Positions 5,777 through 9,243 of a stretch of 9,243 nucleotides of DNA are shown here, one piece after another. Source of the stretch: Candidatus Eisenbergiella stercorigallinarum (GTDB lineage: Bacteria; Bacillota; Clostridia; Lachnospirales; Lachnospiraceae); assembly GCA_019120525.1 (NCBI GenBank), contig DWUW01000345.1:1-9243 (forward strand), written 5' to 3'. The notes beneath the pieces are model-generated. The model was not told where the DNA came from. It ran no database searches and was given only the letters and a program-made list of their open reading frames with translations. The position numbers and the translations under genes are program-made. Every line of letters starts with the position of its first letter. Position 1 is the first letter of the stretch.

Positions 5777-7945
5777 TCAGTCCTCATCCACGCAGAAGGT
5801 GTATTCGCCTGCTCCCACCTCTTTTTCCTTCCCGTCGATCACGATCACGGAAGGGGACGGGGTGATGATCTCATAGCGTACCTTTTTCTGTCCGTTCTCT
5901 TCGATATGGCTCCAGGCGGAACGGACCAGGCCGTGTCTGGTCTCCAGGGAAACCGCAAGCCACTCCAGCCTTCCGTCCGGCTTCGGGGCGATACGCACCT
6001 TCGCGAAACCGGGCTCCTCCGGTTTGATCCCGGCGGCTTCCTCGTAAATCCAGTCTGCCACCGCGCCGTAGGCGTAATGGTTGAAGGAATTCATGTCCGC
6101 GCTCCAGAAATCTCCGTTTTCCATGATGCCGTCCCAGTGCTCCCACACGGTGGTCGCGCCCTTCGTTACCGGATAGAGCCAGGAAGGATATTCGGTGCGC
6201 AGAAGGAGGGTGTAGGCCAGGTCGGTGTGGCCGTAGCTGCTCAGCACATGGAGCAGGTAAGGCGTCCCCACAAAACCGGTCTGCAGCTTCTTCCCATCCG
6301 CGATCACCTTTTCCGCCAGCTGGTCCGCTGTCTTCTGCTTATCTTCCGCCAGGCCGAAATGAACGGCAAGCACCAGCTCGGTCTGCGTCCTGTAATCCGT
6401 AAAGGTTTTGCGGAAGGTTTTCACGATATTGTCATACAGCGCTTCATATTCGCCCACATCCTCGCCCAGGACCTTTCCGGCCTTCACCACCAGCGAAGTG
6501 GAATGGGCATAGAAGGCGGAGGCGATGAAGTCCGCCCGGGAAGAACCCTTATAGCTTCCCACCGGAGCGTCCAAGCCAAGCCAGTCCTCATAATGGTTTC
6601 CGCCCGTCCACAGGTATTCGTCCTTCGTGGCAGCGGTGATGAAGCCGACATATTTTTTCATACAGTCGAACTGCTGGCGCAGGATAGCCGGGTTTCCATA
6701 GGTCATGTAGATCTGCCAGGGGCAGATGGTGGCCGCGTCGTCCCAGGCGGCGCTTCCGCTTCCCACGCTGCAGGCAGGGATCACATGCGGGATGGAGCCG
6801 TCCGCGCACTGGTCGGCAGCCATATCGGAAAGCCATTTGGTGAAGAATTTTTCCACATCATAATTATAGGAAGCGGTTTTCACAAAGGCCTGCGCGTCTC
6901 CCGTCCAGCCGAGGCGCTCGTCCCGCTGCGGGCAGTCCGTGGGCACATCCAGGAAGTTGCCCCTCTGGCCCCAGATGATGTTGGAAAACAGGCGGTTCAG
7001 AAGCGGGTTGGAACTGGAGATCCGTCCCGTGCGCTTCATATGGGAATGCACCGCGACCGCCGTAAACTGCTCCGGCACAGGCGTTCCGGGGAAGCTGTCC
7101 AGGCGGATGAACCGGAAGCCGAAAAAGGTCATATGAGGCTGGTACGTCTGTACGCCGTCCTTACAGGTATAGGAGATCTTCGCCTTCGCGCTGCGGTAAT
7201 TGGCGTTATAGAAGTTTCCTTCCTTATCCAGCACCTCGCCGTGGGAGATTTCCACCATATCGCCGGCTTTCGCGTCCACGGTGAAGCGCACATAGCCCGT
7301 CACCTCCTGGCCGAAGTCCACCACCGTCTCCCCCTTCGGGGTGGTGAATACGCGCTCCGCCGCCACATATTCCTCTTCCCTCGTCTCTTCTCCCTGCTGC
7401 AAGATCAGATTCTGCGTCCCCTGGTCCAGGCAGACCACAGGCTGCGTTTCTTTTGCTTCAAAGGAAGCGTCGAAGGTCTCCCCGTCATAAATCTCGCTGA
7501 AACGGACCTGGCTCTCCTTCGCCGTCCAGCTCTCGTCCGTGGCGACCACCTTCCGGGAACCGTCCGCTCCGGTCAGGACAAGCTGGGCGATCAGGCCGGC
7601 TGGGGCGTTCGCCCGTCCATCCCTTTCCCCTTCATTGGCCCAGCCAGGGATCGGGCTTCGATACCATCCCTTTCCCACGGTCACCTCCAGCCTGTTTTCT
7701 TCCGCCAGAAGCGCCGTCACGTCATAGGCCTGATACTGGAGTCTCTTCTCATAGGAAGTCCAGCCGGGGGCGAGCACGTATTCCCCCACCCTTTTCCCGT
7801 TCAGGAAAGCCTCATAAACGCCCATAGCGGTGATGAAAAGCTCCGCCTTCGCGATCTTCCCCTCCGTCTGGAACGCTTTTTCATACGCCGGGCACACATC
7901 TCCCATTTCCCGTGCCGGCGCGATCCATTTTGCACTCCATTCCAT
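5777..7945 (-). CDS. Alpha-L-rhamnosidase, GH78, cytoplasmic
   Basis: It hydrolyses terminal alpha-L-rhamnose from glycosides or oligosaccharides by an inverting mechanism. With the start at 7945 the protein is 722 residues. Residues about 30-200 are the beta-sandwich N-domain (YEKAFQTEG, FLNGKRVGEYVLAPGWTSYEKRLQYQAYDVT), and about 204-305 the second sandwich (VVDFGQEVTGYVRF, FFGFRFIRL). About 308-640 is the (alpha/alpha)6 catalytic domain, with D337-CPQRDERLGWTGD-350 (acid block, E343) and ATTVWEHWDG (E602, the position of the general base in the family). A C-terminal sandwich ends it. All catalytic-block residues expected are present. It is shorter than many GH78 enzymes (850-1000) because no extra binding domains precede it. 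No signal peptide is seen, so imported small rhamnosides are the likely substrate. An ATG-less extension to 8020 runs through a GC hairpin and is not credible. It lies 108 bp behind the AraC gene. Confidence 0.93.
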   Translation of the reverse strand: MEWSAKWIAPAREMGDVCPAYEKAFQTEGKIAKAELFITAMGVYEAFLNGKRVGEYVLAPGWTSYEKRLQYQAYDVTALLAEENRLEVTVGKGWYRSPIPGWANEGERDGRANAPAGLIAQLVLTGADGSRKVVATDESWTAKESQVRFSEIYDGETFDASFEAKETQPVVCLDQGTQNLILQQGEETREEEYVAAERVFTTPKGETVVDFGQEVTGYVRFTVDAKAGDMVEISHGEVLDKEGNFYNANYRSAKAKISYTCKDGVQTYQPHMTFFGFRFIRLDSFPGTPVPEQFTAVAVHSHMKRTGRISSSNPLLNRLFSNIIWGQRGNFLDVPTDCPQRDERLGWTGDAQAFVKTASYNYDVEKFFTKWLSDMAADQCADGSIPHVIPACSVGSGSAAWDDAATICPWQIYMTYGNPAILRQQFDCMKKYVGFITAATKDEYLWTGGNHYEDWLGLDAPVGSYKGSSRADFIASAFYAHSTSLVVKAGKVLGEDVGEYEALYDNIVKTFRKTFTDYRTQTELVLAVHFGLAEDKQKTADQLAEKVIADGKKLQTGFVGTPYLLHVLSSYGHTDLAYTLLLRTEYPSWLYPVTKGATTVWEHWDGIMENGDFWSADMNSFNHYAYGAVADWIYEEAAGIKPEEPGFAKVRIAPKPDGRLEWLAVSLETRHGLVRSAWSHIEENGQKKVRYEIITPSPSVIVIDGKEKEVGAGEYTFCVDED

Positions 7946-7953
7946 AGTAAAAA

Positions 7954-7960
7954 CCACCTT
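7954..7960 (-). promoter_or_regulatory. Ribosome binding site that fixes the rhamnosidase start at 7945
   Basis: AAGGTGG on the minus strand lies 8 nt before ATG 7945, and the protein then opens with MEWSAKWIAP, a typical GH78 beginning. A start at 8020 would add 25 low-complexity Arg/Gly/Lys residues encoded by the hairpin region. Confidence 0.85.
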
Positions 7961-7997
7961 TCCGCCGCCTGCCGCGGCTCTCTTTTTTGTTTTTCCG

Positions 7998-8042
7998 CGG
8001 CGCGGGCCGCGCCCGGGCATATCCTGCCCGCGGCCCGCGCCG
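7998..8042 (-). other. Very GC-rich hairpin between the AraC gene and the rhamnosidase gene
   Basis: Positions 7998-8011 and 8029-8042 form a perfect 14-bp stem of only G and C, with a second 4-bp stem (GGCA/TGCC) inside the loop. On the minus strand, where both genes lie, no U-run follows; the bases after it are A-rich. On the plus strand a CTTTTCTT stretch follows, but no plus-strand gene ends here. It may block or slow read-through from araC, or protect an RNA end. Confidence 0.6.
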
Positions 8043-8053
8043 GCCTTTTCTTC

Positions 8054-9139
8054 CTACAGGCTGATCCTGCTGCGGATATTCCGGTACTGCATCGGCGTCA
8101 TGCTGTAGCGCTCCCGGAAATTCCGGTAAAAGCAGCTGATGTCCGCATAGCCCACAGCGGCGGCTACCTCCTCGATGCTGCAGGAAGAATTCTCAAGCAT
8201 CTGCACAGCCTGCTTCATCCGGAACTCCTTCAACAGAAAGCGGAAGGTTTTCCCCGTTTCCCGGCGGATATAGCGGCTCAGATAGCCTTCGCTCCTTCCG
8301 AAACACCTCGCCAGCTCCGGCAGCGTCACCGTGGCGTAGTTCTCCCGGATAAAACGGATCATCTCCGGAAGGGCCGCATCCGTCTCGCTCAGATGTCCCA
8401 CGCTTTCCATCTCTCCGGAGTGCTCCTTCAGAGCCATGCCGAACAGGAGCATCACATAGCCTTTCATCACCAGGTTCTTCCCGGCCCGGCTTCCCGCCCT
8501 GTCCAGAAGCCCTTCCGCGCACATTTCCCGCACCAGCTCCCGCAGCCTTTCGTCACGTCCGCAGCGCACCAGAAGCGCCCGTTCGTTTCCCTTGCTGTAA
8601 AGCATCTGCCAGAAAAAATCGGAGATATCGTCGTTTTCCATCAGCAGGCTGTAAAAAGCCTCCCCGAAGGTACTGCGCTTGATGATGATGTTCACCGTCA
8701 CCGCGCCTTCCTCTGCGGAAAAAACAGCCTGGCTCACCTCCGGCGGGATAATGACGAAATCCCCTTCCTCCATCCAAAACCGCCTGTCCTGTCCTCTCTC
8801 CCTCAGGTAAAAGAAAAAGCCTTTCCGCAGGGCGCAGACGATCTTAATGAACTTCAGGCTGTGATAAAATGGCGGCACATACCGGTCATGGAGCAGAACG
8901 GAAACCTCCATCCGCTCCTCCGGGAAACAATCCTGCTCGGTCAGAAGATTCCCCATAAAAAACGGCGCGCTTTCCTGAAGCGGCGTCTCTTTTTCCGTTC
9001 TCCGGAATCGTTCCACGAATTCCTCCCAGTTCCATACCACCTCCTGAAAGGCCTCCGGATTGATCCCGTAAAGGCGCTTCGCTTCTTTCTCATACTCCCT
9101 CAGCCTTGCAAGATCCCGTTCCACACCCGTATGATCCAT
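8054..9139 (-). CDS. AraC-family transcriptional regulator with cupin-like sensor domain
   Basis: 361 residues. The N-terminal two thirds contain a cupin-like ligand-binding domain at about 75-160 (FYHSLKFIKIVCALRKGFFFYL, WMEEGDFVIIPPEVSQAVFS, AVTVNIIIKRSTF), a fold often used by sugar-responsive AraC proteins. The C-terminal AraC DNA-binding domain covers about 259-355: first helix-turn-helix near 273-293 (LPELARCFGRSEGYLSRYIRR), connecting helix, then the second near 321-352 (SIEEVAAAVGYADISCFYRNFRERYSMTPMQYR), which carries the family signature. The start at 9139 is backed by AGGGGAGG 4 nt upstream. The rhamnosidase follows on the same strand after 108 bp, so the likely job is activation of rhamnoside breakdown, possibly in response to rhamnose or a rhamnoside. 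That ligand is an inference from the neighbour only. Confidence 0.92.
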   Translation of the reverse strand: MDHTGVERDLARLREYEKEAKRLYGINPEAFQEVVWNWEEFVERFRRTEKETPLQESAPFFMGNLLTEQDCFPEERMEVSVLLHDRYVPPFYHSLKFIKIVCALRKGFFFYLRERGQDRRFWMEEGDFVIIPPEVSQAVFSAEEGAVTVNIIIKRSTFGEAFYSLLMENDDISDFFWQMLYSKGNERALLVRCGRDERLRELVREMCAEGLLDRAGSRAGKNLVMKGYVMLLFGMALKEHSGEMESVGHLSETDAALPEMIRFIRENYATVTLPELARCFGRSEGYLSRYIRRETGKTFRFLLKEFRMKQAVQMLENSSCSIEEVAAAVGYADISCFYRNFRERYSMTPMQYRNIRSRISL

Positions 9140-9243
9140 TCCGCCTCCCCTCTGCGCAGACTGCCTGCCGACACGTATGCTGTCTCTTTCATCCGCGTTT
9201 CCCTCAGCATGAGAGCCGTCTTCCCATCTGCAGCTTTACCGAA
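9140..9243. other. Upstream flank of the AraC gene, no gene assigned
   Basis: Apart from the AraC ribosome binding site at 9144-9151, no clear promoter boxes or repeats were seen. One minus-strand frame is open from the window edge and would end at 9100-9102, inside the AraC gene. Its residues (FGKAADGKTALML and onward) are not recognised, so it is left uncalled. Confidence 0.4.

Noticed and set aside
7946..8020. N-terminal extension of the rhamnosidase to 8020
   Set aside because: It would translate the intergenic hairpin into Arg/Gly/Lys-rich sequence. The internal ATG 7945 has a well-spaced AAGGTGG and a family-typical N-terminus.
9100..9243. Possible 3' end of another minus-strand gene overlapping the AraC gene start
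   Set aside because: The frame is open for only 47 codons from the edge and shows no recognisable motif; too short to call.
1..9243. CRISPR array, toxin-antitoxin pair, retron or other defence module
   Set aside because: No regularly spaced long repeats, no reverse transcriptase and no Cas or toxin motifs were found. AAA_14/DUF4143 proteins are sometimes near such islands, but this one is broken and stands alone.

Overview
The window looks like ordinary chromosomal DNA from a GC-rich member of the Clostridia, most likely a gut Lachnospiraceae. This rests on the close resemblance, from memory, of the asparaginyl-tRNA synthetase, the trigger-factor-like lipoprotein, the small membrane protein and the nitroreductase to Lachnospiraceae versions. 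Strong AGGAGG-type ribosome binding sites and Firmicute-style cell-wall and lipoprotein signals agree. No database search was possible.

Layout. Positions 1-3179 (minus strand) hold a probable three-gene run: a lipoprotein with an FKBP/trigger-factor fold, then asnS, then the N-terminal part of an exported coiled-coil peptidoglycan hydrolase that leaves the window at its left edge. Positions 3180-3459 are a divergent promoter region, with a plus-strand promoter TTGCCT-N17-TACAAT and a minus-strand extended -10 TGCTACAAT. A perfect 15-bp dyad sits over the predicted minus-strand start point. Positions 3460-4593 (plus strand) hold a GTG-started one-pass membrane protein of unknown function, a rho-independent terminator, and a short nitroreductase starting 32 bp after it. 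Positions 4618-about 5482 (minus strand) are the wreck of an AAA_14/DUF4143 ATPase that has lost its P-loop end, is frameshifted, and appears to carry two internal deletions. An AT-rich stretch (about 5456-5590) follows it. Positions 5777-9139 (minus strand) hold a catabolic pair: an AraC-family regulator with a cupin-like sensor domain, then a cytoplasmic GH78 alpha-L-rhamnosidase. A large GC-rich hairpin separates the two, and a terminator lies behind the rhamnosidase.

How the genes may work together. The AraC protein probably controls the rhamnosidase next to it in response to a plant or host glycan breakdown product. The lipoprotein chaperone and the peptidoglycan hydrolase both act outside the membrane and flank a housekeeping tRNA synthetase. 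Nothing here is clearly a new defence or mobile system. The best leads are the decaying ATPase, the dyad on the lipoprotein promoter, the duplicated acidic tail of the lipoprotein, the uncharacterised small membrane protein, and the hairpin between regulator and rhamnosidase.
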